DNA of 64,000 nucleotides, taken from Phoenix dactylifera. Lineage: Eukaryota; Streptophyta; Magnoliopsida; Arecales; Arecaceae. The notes under the pieces are model-generated. The model was not told the DNA's origin. It searched no databases and saw only the letters and a program-made list of their open reading frames with translations. Position numbers and translations under genes: made by a program. Below, in pieces: positions 24,716 through 37,880 of this stretch (the first letter of the stretch is position 1; each line of letters starts with the position of its first letter). The stretch is taken from assembly GCF_009389715.1 (NCBI RefSeq), contig NC_052393.1, positions 2,852,001 through 2,916,000 of the forward strand. The letters run 5' to 3'.

Positions 24716-27700
24716 TCAATCATCATCCTTAAACTCCCTATTTCATGGACAAAAAAGAGAGGAAAAAAAAAATATATCATTGTCAACAAATTAAAGATAT
24801 ATATATCTGCATTGCATAAATCATAGGTCTAACTAGATCTACTACATAATAAAAATAATCTAAAAGTTAATTGTCTTCACTGACAAAGTTATAAGTATGA
24901 TAGGTGAAAGCAGATAAACAATATCTACAGGTACGTCTCTACCAAAATATATGAACACGACCCTATTGATAAAATACAATGGAGAAATCAATTCTAGTAA
25001 ATAATAAAGTGCAATATATTAAAATTATTATTGTAAAGAACACATAGGTACTCTTATAACTCTACATTGACCTAGATGACAACCTATCATATAACTCTTT
25101 ACGATCATTTGGATCTACTATCAAGGTGCAGCATTTTAATATCCAACATTTTACAACTGTGCAGTAGGTTTTTCCTACTTTTCAGTAGCTAAATTTTTTA
25201 ACAAAAATTTAATTATTAACAAAAAAATATTTGAAAATAAATACTAGTTTAATATCGATTGGATGGACTTTAGTAATACTATAGATAGAGGAATAAACAA
25301 AACAGTACTAGAGATCCAATGATACGAAAACGCAATTCCTATGTTCGTTTGATCTGACAATTAATTCCTATGTTCGTTTGAAATATTAAACTGTGTTCAA
25401 AGTCCATGTCTTAGGTCTCGCTACTTAGTGAACCTCGATGAAGGGTATATCTTCATCCATATCTTCATAAAATTATTTAAGAAGCAGATGATGTTTCATC
25501 GGGGAAAAGGAAACATCTAATTTCCAAAAACTGACTAGGCATGCAAACTTGGAGGTGATAGTTTCAACATTCATAGATTGTTAGGATAGTGATGGTTCTT
25601 TATTACGTGGAAGTATCTTACCTCAAAGCATATGCTCTCATATGAAAAATGTCAGCATCCTATGTCATAAATATCTTTCAAGATACTTAAATCATCATAC
25701 TAAATGATTCTTGTTACTAATACAAAAATCAAATCAAAACTACTAATTTCTAGGGCATGCAGAGTTATCCCAGTTTTTTACAGCATCTCTCCTCTATATG
25801 AATATAGTTTTATGTCATGAAGAACGAATTAACGAAATCCATCTATTAGATCAGCCTGCACAAACTTTTATGTGGATAATGGAATATCTCATATGGAAGA
25901 TGACTGCAACTGAATTTCGGATGATGTTTTACCTGCGATCAAGATAACGTGGTTGGATTCCAGTTCCTTGGCATGTGGTGCATGTTAATGTGCCAGCACC
26001 TTCACAATTGATGCATCGTGAGACTTCAGTTTCACCTCCCCCAAGAACTACAGTCACATTACCCGTTCCTGTGCAAAACCTGCATTGTTCTGGAAATCAA
26101 CCATTTCCAGAAAAACTTCTCGGATGATTGTATGTTGACATTCATTTTGAGAAAACATACAAACTCAGACACTCAATATATAAAGGAAAAAACTGTTATG
26201 TTGATAAAAAGCTTACACCTCTTTTAAATATGTGGATTTGTGTGTGTAACAGCAATAAAGATATATTACCACAGTTACAATAATCTCTTCCAGTATAACG
26301 ATCAACAGTTAATACGCTATCTGATTAATATATAGCATCATTACTCTATATTGCAGTGCCAAAACATTTACAAATTTATTGGCATCTGACATATGTGACA
26401 TTTTCAATGCCTTCCATGTGAAACCAGGACACCTATCAGCTAGTTGAGCCTTCACAATTGTGATTGTCATTGTTAGAACCTGATTTTGATGGGAAAAATG
26501 TTTGATCAGGAATGAATCATGACAGGTAATATACTTGTTTTTGCATATTGATGTCAACATGTTAAACTAGCATATTCAGTGTGAAATTCTTGCTTGCCTT
26601 GCTGAAGACTGTTGAACGTATTTGTGATGTTATGTAACATAACTTTTTGGTTACCCCCTATATGGCTATTTTGTTTTAGAGCTTCAAATAGTGAAATTGA
26701 TGTCACAAATTCTTGTTTATAAGGCAATTCGTATATTTTGATACCCACATAGTGATCTTGGAATTAAATATAGGATGCCTATCACATATTCCGAACCACA
26801 TATCTCAACCATCCATGATACTTTAAAGCACTTTGGTGCCTAAAAACTCTTCTTAGTGCATATGTTTTTATGAAAGTTCATAGATGATGAATTCTGATTA
26901 TCCAGCCAATTCTTGTGAAGAACATTTGCTTTATAATTGTAATTATCCTCTATCATTGGAAAATTTACCTTTAATTTCGGAGTCCATTATAAAGGATGAA
27001 AACAGTGGCTATATGAACAAAACCTCAAACAAAGTGGTAGAGAATATTTTAAAGCAACTACTAGTTCGCTATCACAGACAAAAACATTATTGTCATCTCT
27101 ATGAACACTAAAAGATTCGTGCTGAATTTATTTTGTGCAGCTATCAGATATTTGCGAAGGCTAACTATTGCCAGCCCTTTCCTATAACTCCACATTACAG
27201 AGCTACGAGACAGAGGATATGGTGAGAACTCAGCATTCAACAGAGTCACCATTTTGGTGATTCTTAATTTTCTGTTTTGTAACTCAATTTTAGTGGATAT
27301 CTAGCAGCTGAAAGTAAGTACTAATGGATTTATCAGTTTTGCTCATTAAATATTTTGTTGTGCCTCCATAAAATCAGGTAGTGCTTAAAAACCTGGGTAG
27401 CATATGCTTTCACCCTATATAAAATCTTTGAAATTGCACATGGCCGTGGGCATCATCATGTCTAAGTGAAATCAAACTGCTTAAAATCATACTCACACTT
27501 GCCAACCATGTTGATCTAGCATGCTAGACGTATACTAGGTTCTATGCATAAAGAACATAGCGGCTCAGTCCCTGCTCCGCCGCAGTTATTTTTTTTCAGG
27601 ATTTAATTAATATAACATGAAACATACACAAAATCCTCTCGATACCCGACCACATTGATTACATGCATGGTATACTGTACCAATCGGTACCAGTCAGTAC

Positions 27701-29243
27701 CAGACGTACCGTATCCGTACCGATGGGTACCGGTATCGGTACGCCAATATCGGTACGCCTGGCATACCGCATACCGTACCGTATCGACACTCGGTACGCC
27801 TATACTAGTGCGGCACCGATACGGGGTTCGGTACCGGTATGGCGAACCTTGGTTACATGTATCCTCATTCACCATTATTTCCTATCTAAGACCATGTCTT
27901 CTAAAGCACAAAGTATCATCTTTTTATTTCTAAGTGCTCTGTTCGCATCTTCTCTAATCTTCCCCTCCCATTTTCAACCCTTGCATTCGCCTCCCACCAA
28001 CAATGGTGAGGTCATATCTAGCCTACCCTGTGGAATTGTGGACTATCTAAAACCAATTATGACTAAAAGTCTATTTTTTGTACTCCAAGTCTTCTTCAAT
28101 ACGCTCTTCTACGACTAAGTTATATAGTTTCACAGAGATGTGCCCAAAGTCCTGTACGCTCTCACTTCATATAAACTCTTGATATATTTATAGTGCTATG
28201 TTATGAGCCAGATCACAATGCTTAACAATGTTGGTCTACGAATAAAAACTAATCTAAAAAATTCTCTATTTTATATCCTTTCAAATCCCATCAATTTTAA
28301 ATGATTGCGCAACTGTTCAGCAGCAATCCATTAAGTCATCCATTATGCTTGCTTTCCATCCAGAGGCACTCTTTAATATTTCTATCCTTTTAGAGAACAT
28401 ATTTTAAATTAACAAACGAATCTTAATGAGGATGTCTCTCAATCAACTTTGAGGTAAGCTATCCTGATCAAACTTTGAATTATCAAAACAAATGCAAGAA
28501 AAAGTTCATATGAATTTCTTCTTCTTATTCAAGTAGAATCGGAACAAATAATTACCGAAAACTTAAATTGATCATATATTATCTCAGCTTATAAAAAGTA
28601 TCAAGTGAGAAAGTTTTGCCAAAAGAATGCAAAGAAGAGTCAACTCGGCCATGAGCTGTCATTCATAACTGATAGAAAAAAATATGATACCAGGACTACT
28701 AGCTAAAGAAAAGGTGGAGTTAATCTTCAGTAAATGAGGCCTTACGGGCACCGGAGCCATTACATGGGAAGCAAGGCTGCGTATTCTCCCGCTTAGCCTG
28801 CAAGACAAAGCCTCCTACCATCAAACTCCCAAACCTTTTATCTGTTCATTTATTTTTATCAGTAACGATCTAGGAGAAACTAACAGAATTATCTATCCGA
28901 GACTCGTAGAACACAGGGATCCCGATGCCCACCGCGACGCTGACGACCCCAACGGAGATGGCAACGATCTAAAAGAAAACATCGTTCAGATTTTTTTCAA
29001 AAATAGAGAGAGATGGAAGAAAAAAATGAGACCCAGCTGGTTAATACTAGCAGTGGAAAGGAGGAGGGGAGAGAAAGAGAGTACCGTGTTTTGGTCGAGC
29101 TCGAGGGCTCTGATGCGGGGATAGGAGAAGACGGACTCGCGTTTTATGGTGGTGGGGGGCTTGAAAGAGTGGGAGAGCTTCGTTTGGGGAGAGGAGAGGA
29201 GGAAGGAGGAGCGCAGGCTGGGAACCAAAGGCGCCATGGCCAT
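24716..29243 (-). CDS. LQY1: LQY1-like thylakoid zinc-finger protein (photosystem II repair)
   Basis: There are five exons on the minus strand: 29243-29085, 28968-28885, 28797-28746, 26089-25933 and 24737-24716. All joins have GT/AG and keep frame, giving 157 residues. Residues 1-50 are rich in Ser and Pro with few acidic residues, as in a chloroplast transit peptide. A membrane segment (about 54-74, IVAISVGVVSVAVGIGIPVF) follows. Then come four CxxCxGxG motifs of the DnaJ zinc-finger type (CFPCNGSG, CRFCTGTG, CINCEGAG, CTTCQGTG) without a J domain. The end REFKDDD is typical of LQY1. In Arabidopsis LQY1 is a thylakoid protein with disulfide-isomerase activity that helps photosystem II repair and reassembly; applying that here is by homology. 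The last exon is only 22 bp. The ATG at 29243 was chosen because it opens the transit peptide. DPH5 is divergent, 838 bp away. Confidence 0.93.
27666..27852. mobile_element. Small GGTACC-rich MITE in an LQY1 intron
   Basis: A 187-bp block is full of GGTACCGGTA/TCGGTACG motifs and flanked on both sides by TTACATG (27659-27665 and 27853-27859). Its ends, CATGGTATACTGTACC and the inverse of CCAAGGTTCGCCATACC, are roughly inverted. It lies in the intron between 26090 and 28745. The internal GGTACC palindromes make it strongly self-complementary. Class is uncertain; the 7-8-bp flank would suit hAT. Confidence 0.65.
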
Positions 29244-29518
29244 GCCTCTCTGCCTGGGGAGCGCGGCTGATGGCTTCCCTTTTCTTTTTTTCGTTTCCTT
29301 TTCCAGGGAGGGTGAGCTTTCGTTCCCGAGAGACGTATCCCAGCCGCACGTTTAGGATGAGGCGCACCCGCATCCGAATTTGCCTCTTTTGTTGTGGGCC
29401 CCAGTTGGGAGCTGCACGATTTTCCACACCACACTTGTGCCTTGAGGAGCTTAATGAGCGGCCCCCTCTGCCCCTATATCGCGAAGGTACGTCCTTCGGC
29501 CTTCACCGGGCCAACTAA

Positions 29519-29860
29519 AGGTGCACTTCAACAATAGTCTGTCTGATACTAGAGTTGTATTTGTGATCAAAAACTACGGTTTCAGACCGATTGCTATGGA
29601 GGTGGCATATCTTTGAGGCATTAGTTTCTAAGGTAGAATCAGAGCTGTGTGAGAGAAAATCTTCTATATGAGATGAATGATAGAGGCTAGAAACATCATT
29701 TTTGAAAAAGACTCAGCGGAGGTAATTGAGCGGATTTTATAAAAAAGGCTAGACGGGACAGATCACCCGCTTCTAAATGATATTCGGAGGTTATCGAGAG
29801 AGTGTGGTGACTTTCAAATGGTGCATGTATACCAAAAGATCGACAAAATTGTTGATTAAG
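29519..29860 (+). pseudogene. LINE RNase H-domain fragment
   Basis: The plus strand reads VHFNNSLSDTRVVFVIKNYG, then RPIAMEVAYL, and later TDHPLLNDIRRLSRECGDFQ and MVHVYQKIDKIVD, with stops and shifts between. This is the RNase H-like C-terminal domain of plant LINE polyproteins. It lies alone in the 838-bp spacer between LQY1 and DPH5, a 5'-truncated and decayed relic. It is not part of either host gene. Confidence 0.7.
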
Positions 29861-30081
29861 ACATCTTCTTTGTTGTATATTATTATTATTACTATTATTA
29901 TTTTGGCTTAAATGGTAGTGCTCGCACCAGATTAGCGCGAGTAGCAGGTGTAAAAAAGAAAAATAAAATAAAACCGCCTCCGCCTAGGTCTGGTCGCTTC
30001 GATCGCAAAAGATAGAAAGACTTCGCCTCCGCCATCGCGGCCACGGTCTTCTCCCAGTCCTCGTGGAGGAGCAAGAGGAGG

Positions 30082-33000
30082 ATGCTATATATCGTGGGGT
30101 TGGGGCTGGGGAACGAGAGGGACATCACCCTCCGAGGCCTCGACGCCGTCCGCAGCTGCCACAAGGTCTACGTCGAGGCCTACACCTCTCTCCTGTCCTT
30201 CGGCATCTCCTCTGACGGACTCTCCCGATTGGTACGCCGCCTCCTTTCTCGTCTCCTCGCCCTCCTTTATCTTCATATCGGATTACGACGGAGTATTTGA
30301 TTCGATTCTATTTGGCGTGCGTTTTAGGAGAAACTCTATGGAAAAGAGATCACGGTCGCTGATCGGGAGATGGTCGAAGAGCGGGCGGATGTCATGCTGT
30401 CGGAAGCTTCGGAATCTGATGTTGCTTTCCTGGTTGTGGGAGATCCTTTTGGGTACGGTTAATTTTCCTCTGGTTTCTTTTCTCTTCTTTTTTCCCCCCT
30501 TTTTGTATTGAAGCGGGGTTCTTTTGCATGTGATAATGTGTCTATTTTCTTCGTATTGTGAAGTTTTACATTATAGCTTACGTTATAGCTTGCATGTATA
30601 TTTACGGTTGCCTCGAAGAATGCCACAATGGAAGCAAAAATAAGATTGTTAGTGGTGGATTATGACCATGAGTCATTTCCAAGGTCGGGCATGAATCTAG
30701 TGAAGTGATACTGGGCAATTCTTCTCTCCTTAAGGATGCTAAATGGTACTAGAAGACTAATATGAACGTGAGCTCTAGATATTGATTTTTAATAGCAATT
30801 TACTATGACTATAACACAAACATGTTAAACATCCTGTCGTCGAACTAGTGTCCCCCGAATTATTGTTTTAGAGCCTGGTTCGTTTAGAATTTTAAATTGT
30901 CACTGAAGAGTGTACTAAATGTAAATATGTAATGAAGCATATCTTTGTTCATGTGTCGATTAAATTTATGAAGTAAATGGGTAACTAGGGTTCAGTCATT
31001 TATCTAGCCTTCATGCAAATCTAAAACTCCGAGGCTGTAGGTGAGGTTTGGAAAGGAAAATTTGCCATTTTACTATTCACCTCGCCTCCGAGACTCTCAA
31101 AAAATGAAGGAACAGGGACATCAAACTTATAAATTATAACATTCATGTACTACAGAATTATAACATTTTAAGTAGTTGCATGAATGCACTACATTTGATA
31201 ACTTGGATCCAAATTTTGTTCTCTAGGGGGATTTGGATATGTAGCCTTTGGTTTTCAATCAACTACTTGAATATCTTTTGAATCTCTAACTTGGTCAAGT
31301 AACATGTCATTTGAGGAAGTGATTTTAAAATAGTGTTGAGGTTGAGCCTTGGCACAATGGTAAGGTTGAACTATTGTGACTTGGGTGGTACAGGTTCGAA
31401 ACATGAAAATAGCCTCTTCACACATGGAGCAAGGTTGTGTATATTTGACCCTCGTAGGCCCTACAATTGCGGGAGCCTCATGCACTGGGCTGCCCTTTTT
31501 TAACTGTCCACCCTCTGGAGGTGCCTTTTTTAACTGTCCACCCTCTGGAGGTGGATAACTGATGTTGATATCCATGTTTGATGTGCTTTTGTGTGTGTTA
31601 CTGCACTTTTTATCTTGTTTCCTCCATCCTTCAAAAATTTAGATATCCCTCTAATATGAGATTTCAATTTTTAATAGTTTCCTTGATAAAATTGTAGTTT
31701 TGCCTAATGAAACTAAATAGTGTGCTGCCTCAATTAATTATTTAACAACACAAGTACTTATATTCGTCAGCCAATCTCAGGTAGTTTTTTGTGCTATCGT
31801 ATTGGCACCCATGCTGTGCTATCGAATATTCACAGAATACAATATAGTTTGGTTTCTTAAATGTCTATGTTTTGGATTTTTTTCAATGGTATGATTAACT
31901 TTAGTTTTTTATTATGTTCACTTCCTAACATGGCTTGCAGAGCAACGACACATACCGATCTTGTTGTCCGGGCAAGGAAACTGGGGATTAAAGTCAAAGT
32001 GATACACAATGCCTCAGTTATGAATGCTGTTGGAGTTTGTGGCTTGCAACTTTACCGCTATGGCGAGACAGTTTCTATACCTTTCTTTACCGAGACATGG
32101 AAACCGGACAGCTTCTATCAAAAGATTCAAAGAAATCGGCAGCTTGGATTGCATACACTTTGCCTGTTAGGTTGGTACCTGATGCCTCTGATCTTTCTTG
32201 TAATCTAAATGTCTTGGTAATGTGCCTGACATATAGAAATTTATATACAATTATAAAGCATCAGCTATAACCAATTTTTTTGGTTACAGTAGCTATATAG
32301 CCAGTTAAAAAAGTTTTGCACTGCTAATAACTGAATGCAACATATATTTCAGTTGTATATAATGCATCAAAGTTAATCCACAAGCAGCAGAATCACATAT
32401 ACTCACCACTTTTAATATCCCAAATATGCCCCTTCTGGGCAGTCTGTCAAGTTGTATTAAATAAAGGTCAATAAATGCTGATGGAGGTACATGCCTCTAT
32501 GTAGTCAAATTATAATGATAAGGTTAGTGGCAGTCATAATTTATACTCTCAGTGGATAGAACTCTGCAGTGTAAACAACCTGCTTTATGTTATCGTGCTA
32601 TTGAGCAAGTCCAACGTATAGTAAATATGCCTATCAGATTTTTTAAAAATACTTGGGATCAATAATATTATTTTTTTCTCCTTGAGTAAAACTCTTCACT
32701 GACCCTAAGTAGTTTGGGATTAAGGCTTAATTGAGGTGAGTTCCCCATGAATAAATATCTTGATTATCATATAATTTACTGCAGTTATATGCTGATAATT
32801 TGACCAATAATCCACATGTCATCTTGATTTGTTCAACTAATCAATTGAAATCAGTTTTCCTAGATGCAATAATTGGAGGTTGTTAATGTTCACTTTTAGC
32901 TCAAGAAAAGATAATGATAAAAAAAATTGTGGAGATTATTTGTAGACCTATAAGTCTTTCTATGAAGATTTGTTAATTCTGGTCACAGTAATCTATATCT

Positions 33001-36000
33001 TGACTTATAGAAAATGGTAAAAAAGTTGCATGGGGGAAGATGGATGAGCTTGAGGGAGAGCAGATGGACTTGTTTTATTCTGTTGCGGGTAATTAAGTGG
33101 AAGGTTCACAATGTGCCAGGAATCAAGAGAGGAAAAGAAACCTTTATGGTACTTGGGACTTTGAAGATCCAAATATGCACAGCACCTTTATTGTTTTGGG
33201 GGAGGAGATTTTTTTTCTTTCTCTATTTTCTCTTCTTTTTCTAAATATTTTTTTGGGGGAGTAAGATCCCGTGAAGCAACCTTACACCCCCTGAAAACAT
33301 TTCTTCTCTACAACAAACAAAAATGGAGGTTAGGTCCAGCCATACTTTGTTTTTGGTTTTCTTGTGTGTATTTTTCTTCTTTGGGGAGGGTCGGTTTCAG
33401 TGTTGGGAACTACAGAAAAAAGGTCCATCTTCAAGTAGTAGACAGAATTTGTTGAGAATTGAGATTCACTAAAAGTTCATCGTTCCATTTTTATTTAAGA
33501 AAATAAGTGATGAAAAGCCATGAATTTAACTTAAGTGGTTCAATTTTATGGTGATTCTTTTTAGAAACTTTATGTGAGGCTGGATCTAGTCAACTGCAAA
33601 TAACATTGTTTAATTTAATATTTCTTAAGCCTTCAATTTATACATTATATTGACAATGTAAGCTGAGACTAAATTTAAAAATGAAATCATTACATAAATT
33701 GCTGTTTTTACTAGCTCAGCAGCTCTTTTTTATGTGGGGTGAAGGTATTTAGTTGTATGATGGTAATAAACTGTCAAAGTTTTGCAATTGCATACTAGGT
33801 CAGCTTTTATATTCTGTTATTATTCAGAAAGAAAGTTTAGAATTTCAGAATCTGATTACCTCCTTCTAGTTTGGAGATTAGATTTGAGATTTTCTTGCTT
33901 CTCATACTAATTGTACACCTTAGAAATGTGTAGATATTCCCCATTCCCAGTTTGTCTAGTTTGTTACCTTTTCTCCCTAACTTGTAGATAAAAGGATGGA
34001 GGTGCATGTGCCAGCCCAACACAGGCATGGTGTGTACTTCGTCATGTTGTACTAGTGCTTGGCATGCACTGGCACCTCTGTTTGCTTGAACACACTAGAG
34101 CCTAATGTAATGTTGTGTGGTAGTGAGCGCTTCTAGGCCCCTTCCATGTTTCAGCATGTAGCTAGTGCTGTGCCAGTGTTGCATGCCAGTAAGGCACTGA
34201 GACAATATATATCATGCTGAGGTGTCATGTGCCGGCCCAATGCAGGCACGGTGTGTACTTCGTCGTGTTGTACTAGTGCTTGGCATGCACTGGAACCACT
34301 GTTTGCTTGAACACACCAGAGCCTAATGTAATGTTGTGTGGTAGCGGGCGCTTCTAGGCCCCTTCCAAGTTTCAGCATGTAGCTAGTGCTGTGCCAGTAC
34401 TGCATGCCAGTAAGGCACTGAAACAGTATATATCATGCTGGATTGTGCATGCCAACCAGCATCTTGGTCCATGCATAGAAATGGTCTTATTAATTATGAG
34501 GCTATGAGAAGGCTATATCTGTCTCATAACTTATTGCTTATTCTCTTGATGGACCTAATAATCAAATTAGCAGAACACATGTGCGTTGTGGCATATGGAC
34601 ATTGTCATAAATTTCGATAGAGTCACTTTGGTTTCAACTTTGAAGTATTTGCAATTTGAAAAGGCCCTTTTGGTGATAATTGTTAAATCTATGTCATCTT
34701 TGCATGCAACTGTTCCATAGTCAAATTTATTTTGCTGGAATTTATTGTCTGGTTGCAGAACCCAGGAATCTGAAACTTATAATCCTATTCTTAGTTTGAG
34801 TATCAAATTTAGGTTGTCCTGCATCATTTATCCACATCAAAGACACTGAATGTGAATTCATCGATAATTGATATTGCAAGAAAGAACACACAAAAGAGTG
34901 AATGTCAGAAATTGGAACTTGGAAGCCTGCTTCTCTTTCCTTTTCTTCTTTTCTCTCTCTCTTTGACTTGAATCTAACTACAAGATTGGAGCATTGTTGA
35001 AATGATTCAAGAAATATGTCTAAATTTGAGATTTGAAATGCCTGTACCATCCTTATGCCTAAAACTTTAATGCGTTTGCTCAATGTATACTTTCAAAAGA
35101 GTTTTTGAGCAAATCATTTATATTTGATTATCTAATGGAATGTATTTCATGTTTGCAGATATACGTGTAAAGGAACCTTCCTTGGAGTCATTATGCAGGT
35201 TTAGTGAAAAATATTTATTCTTATTTTTGATTTTTCATTCTTCTTCTATATTTTTTTGTTTTTTCATTTTTTAGCAATGCATATGCACCTGAAGGAACTT
35301 TTTTATATAAAGATAATAATTCTTGAAAATGATTAAGAGGCTTTTAAATGATTTTGTGCTTACAAGCCTTTTAAAAAAAAATATGCTCCCCCCCCCCCCC
35401 AAACAAAACTCTCCTCTCACACGCATGCAGGTGCATGAATAAACATGTATATGCATACACAAGCACATGATTTATTTGTATATGCATGCATTTTGCCCAA
35501 ATTGTCATACCAACTCTCTGTATCCCATGGCTCTTGAATTTCCAGAGGAAGGAAGTGTTATGAACCACCAAAATACATGACAATCCACACTGCCATAAAT
35601 CAGCTATTGGAGGTTGAGGAAATGCGCAGAGAATCTGGTATGCTGTTTACCTGCCTCCATCATTGTAGAATATTTACGTTGTGGTCTGCCTATTATTTTC
35701 TTGTATTGGCAAACTTAACTAAACCTTTTAGGAAAAAAAATTGTAAATGGAATTGAAATTCTAAATTTGACACGTGGATGATCCATGTCAAGTTATTGTG
35801 ATTAATCATTACATAACATAAAAGCCTTAAACACATACAAAACTATTATTTGGATCTTTGCATTTTGTTATTCATAGACATGAAATTGTAGTGGTGACAT
35901 AGACCTCACTAGCAGATCAATACAAGGAATATTAGTATAGTATATTAGAATTTACCAGCATTCTCTTGTCAAATATTGAAATTATGAGAGTTCCTGTCGC

Positions 36001-36695
36001 CCCCCATGGATCCTCCATGTATTTTTGCCTGTTGGAAAATCTCATGCTATGCCTTGCACACCTTTGCTTGCACACTTTTACATGTTACTGCTGGTTTATT
36101 CTCCACGGTATAGAGATGTAGCTTCGCTGTGAAAGATACATTGCTTATAGATGTCGATTTCCTAATTTGATTGTTGAATGATATATAAGCTCCCATCTGT
36201 AATCCTCATGGACAATCAGAAATTATATCTTTTTACTCCATATTTAAAATGAATTTGCTGGTCCTGGATTCTTAGTCTTGGATCTTCATATGTGTTTCTG
36301 TAATTTAATTGTTTGAACTGGCATAGATAAAGCATTAACTACCTAGTTAACAAGCAGAATCTTGACTCTCAAAATTCATATTTTAATATTATTTTTCCTT
36401 TTTTGTGCATCTAAAAATTCATATGATCCTCATTGTATTGTACTTCTTGCTTGGTGGGTTGAGGATTGCAATGTGATGATCATTTTGCCTGCCTTTTCAC
36501 TGGCTGACAGCTTATAGTGAAGAGTCGAAATGCATCGGGGTTGCTCGTGTTGGGAATGAGGATCAGATGATAGTTGCTGGTTCAATGAAAGATTTACTTA
36601 GTGTTGATTTTGGTCCGCCACTTCACTGCCTTATTATAGTAGGTGAAACTCACCCAGTAGAGGAAGAGATGTTGGAATTCTACAGTATCAAGTGA
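30082..36695 (+). CDS. DPH5: Diphthine methyl ester synthase
   Basis: There are six exons: 30082-30231, 30328-30452, 31941-32170, 35159-35198, 35546-35637 and 36511-36695. All have GT/AG introns and a continuous frame, giving 273 residues, normal for plant DPH5. The protein is an AdoMet-dependent tetrapyrrole-methylase-fold enzyme. It methylates the modified histidine of elongation factor 2 during diphthamide synthesis in the cytosol. Diagnostic blocks are [20 protein letters not shown] at the N-terminus, VVGDPFGATTHTDL (about 86-99), [10 protein letters not shown] and [20 protein letters not shown], and the C-terminal [20 protein letters not shown]. The ATG at 30082 starts the conserved domain itself, so it is very likely right. 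Nothing in the coding exons is broken. Introns 2 and 3 have grown by repeats (a SINE and a tandem duplication). Confidence 0.95.
31338..31502 (+). mobile_element. Au-type tRNA-derived SINE in DPH5 intron 2
   Basis: The block begins GAGGTTGAGCCTTGGCACAA with an A-box-like region at 31350-31361 and a B box GGTTCGAAAC at 31393-31402. It continues through TAGCCTCTTC and GACCCTCGTAGGCCCTAC to GCACTGGGCTGCCCTTTTT. This order and wording match the plant Au SINE family. It ends in a T run, as Au elements do. Immediately after it a 31-bp unit containing AACTGTCCACCCTCTGGAGG is repeated in tandem (about 31495-31555). Confidence 0.85.
34009..34448. repeat. 220-bp tandem duplication in DPH5 intron 3
   Basis: Two copies of a 220-bp unit follow each other, the second starting at 34229. 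Both contain GGTGTGTACTTCGTC and CTTGGCATGCACTGG, with scattered single-base differences. The duplication is intronic and has no coding capacity that I recognise. Confidence 0.9.
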
Positions 36696-37289
36696 TAAAA
36701 TGAACGGACGAAACTCTTGGCATTGCTGTTCTTTTGTCTTTCTTGTCTTGGAATGAGGCCATGGTATTTTGAATTTGGAAAAAAACAAAATCCAACGGAT
36801 TTTTTTCTGATGAGATATTCAGGCGTGCGATTTTTTTTTGTAAAATTATGCACGTTATATTTCTTTTCTTGATATCTTTGAAATCGGCTTGCCAATCCGC
36901 TACTTTGTTAAATTCCCTAGGTGTGAAGCTGCAACTCCTAACTTGTAATTGCACCATCAAAACTCTAATGTTGTCTAGATCATACAAAATATGGTAACAA
37001 TCTTTTTATTTGGACATAAGCTTGCTAAAGCTTGATTATCAGTTAATATTCACTTCACGGAGTCGTAGATCTTGTGCCATTAACAATCCTTGATATAAGG
37101 ATTAATTAGCATCTACGACTAATTGGTATTTTGCCTTCGAATAATCTGCAAATTCTCCCAACACCAGATTCTGTCAAGAATTTGGTTCTACTGGAATCAT
37201 GCATAGATGCATTTACGGTCAGGCCTTGCTGTAACCAACCTCACTGATCCCACTCAATCTTGTACACCGCTGTTTCATACTCTCTTTAC
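36696..37289. other. Downstream flank of DPH5
   Basis: This stretch should hold the DPH5 3' UTR and poly(A) site. I see no further gene. Confidence 0.5.
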
Positions 37290-37880
37290 TGAAAAATGTT
37301 TTCGAAGTGAGAGAAGGAGGGAAGGCGCATTAGCGCGCTACAACTAACAACCTGCCGAAAAATGTAAGATTAGCATGCCAAAGCAACTCTAGTTTAAGTA
37401 CTAATGTCCTCCTTGTTGCTTGCCTCAGCCAGACATGGCTTATGTAGTGGTCGGCATTCCTACATGCTCTGACTTCTTGGGCTCCCTACTAAAGATGAGA
37501 TGACGGGGAACTTTTGGAAACTGTTGTGATGCTTTGGTGACGAAAGTCATCGAAGTGACGGTTTATGGATGGATTCCGTGGCAGTCTACTACTAATATGT
37601 CAATTAGCCAAAGCTATCGGCTATCACGCAAACTATTGCGGAACTAGGCTTGCCCCTCAGTCTGGAACAATAGCATGCTTAGAATTAACGGTTTCCCGTT
37701 GTTATAAGAAACTAGTCTTCTCAAAACGAATTTTTCCGAGGAGACGGGGCTGCTCTCGCGTGCCAAGTTCATGCCAAGCCAACCTAAGCGATATACCCCC
37801 CTTGTTCCGCAAGCCTAATAAAGGGAGATTCAGCCCAGGTAAAGGGAGATTCATGTACGGAATACGATGCGGATTAGAAT
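37290..37880. other. Unclassified stretch with organelle-like texture
   Basis: This stretch has a more even base composition than its AT-rich flanks, with phrases such as GCGCATTAGCGCGCTACAAC and a run open in one frame at 37565-37918. It recalls plant mitochondrial intergenic or intron DNA but I cannot place it in a specific locus, so the idea remains tentative. Confidence 0.25.

Noticed and set aside
37500-37600. Group II intron domain V-like hairpin (GTGACGAAAGTCAT).
   Set aside because: The stem and the conserved triad do not fit domain V; a chance GAAA hairpin is more likely.
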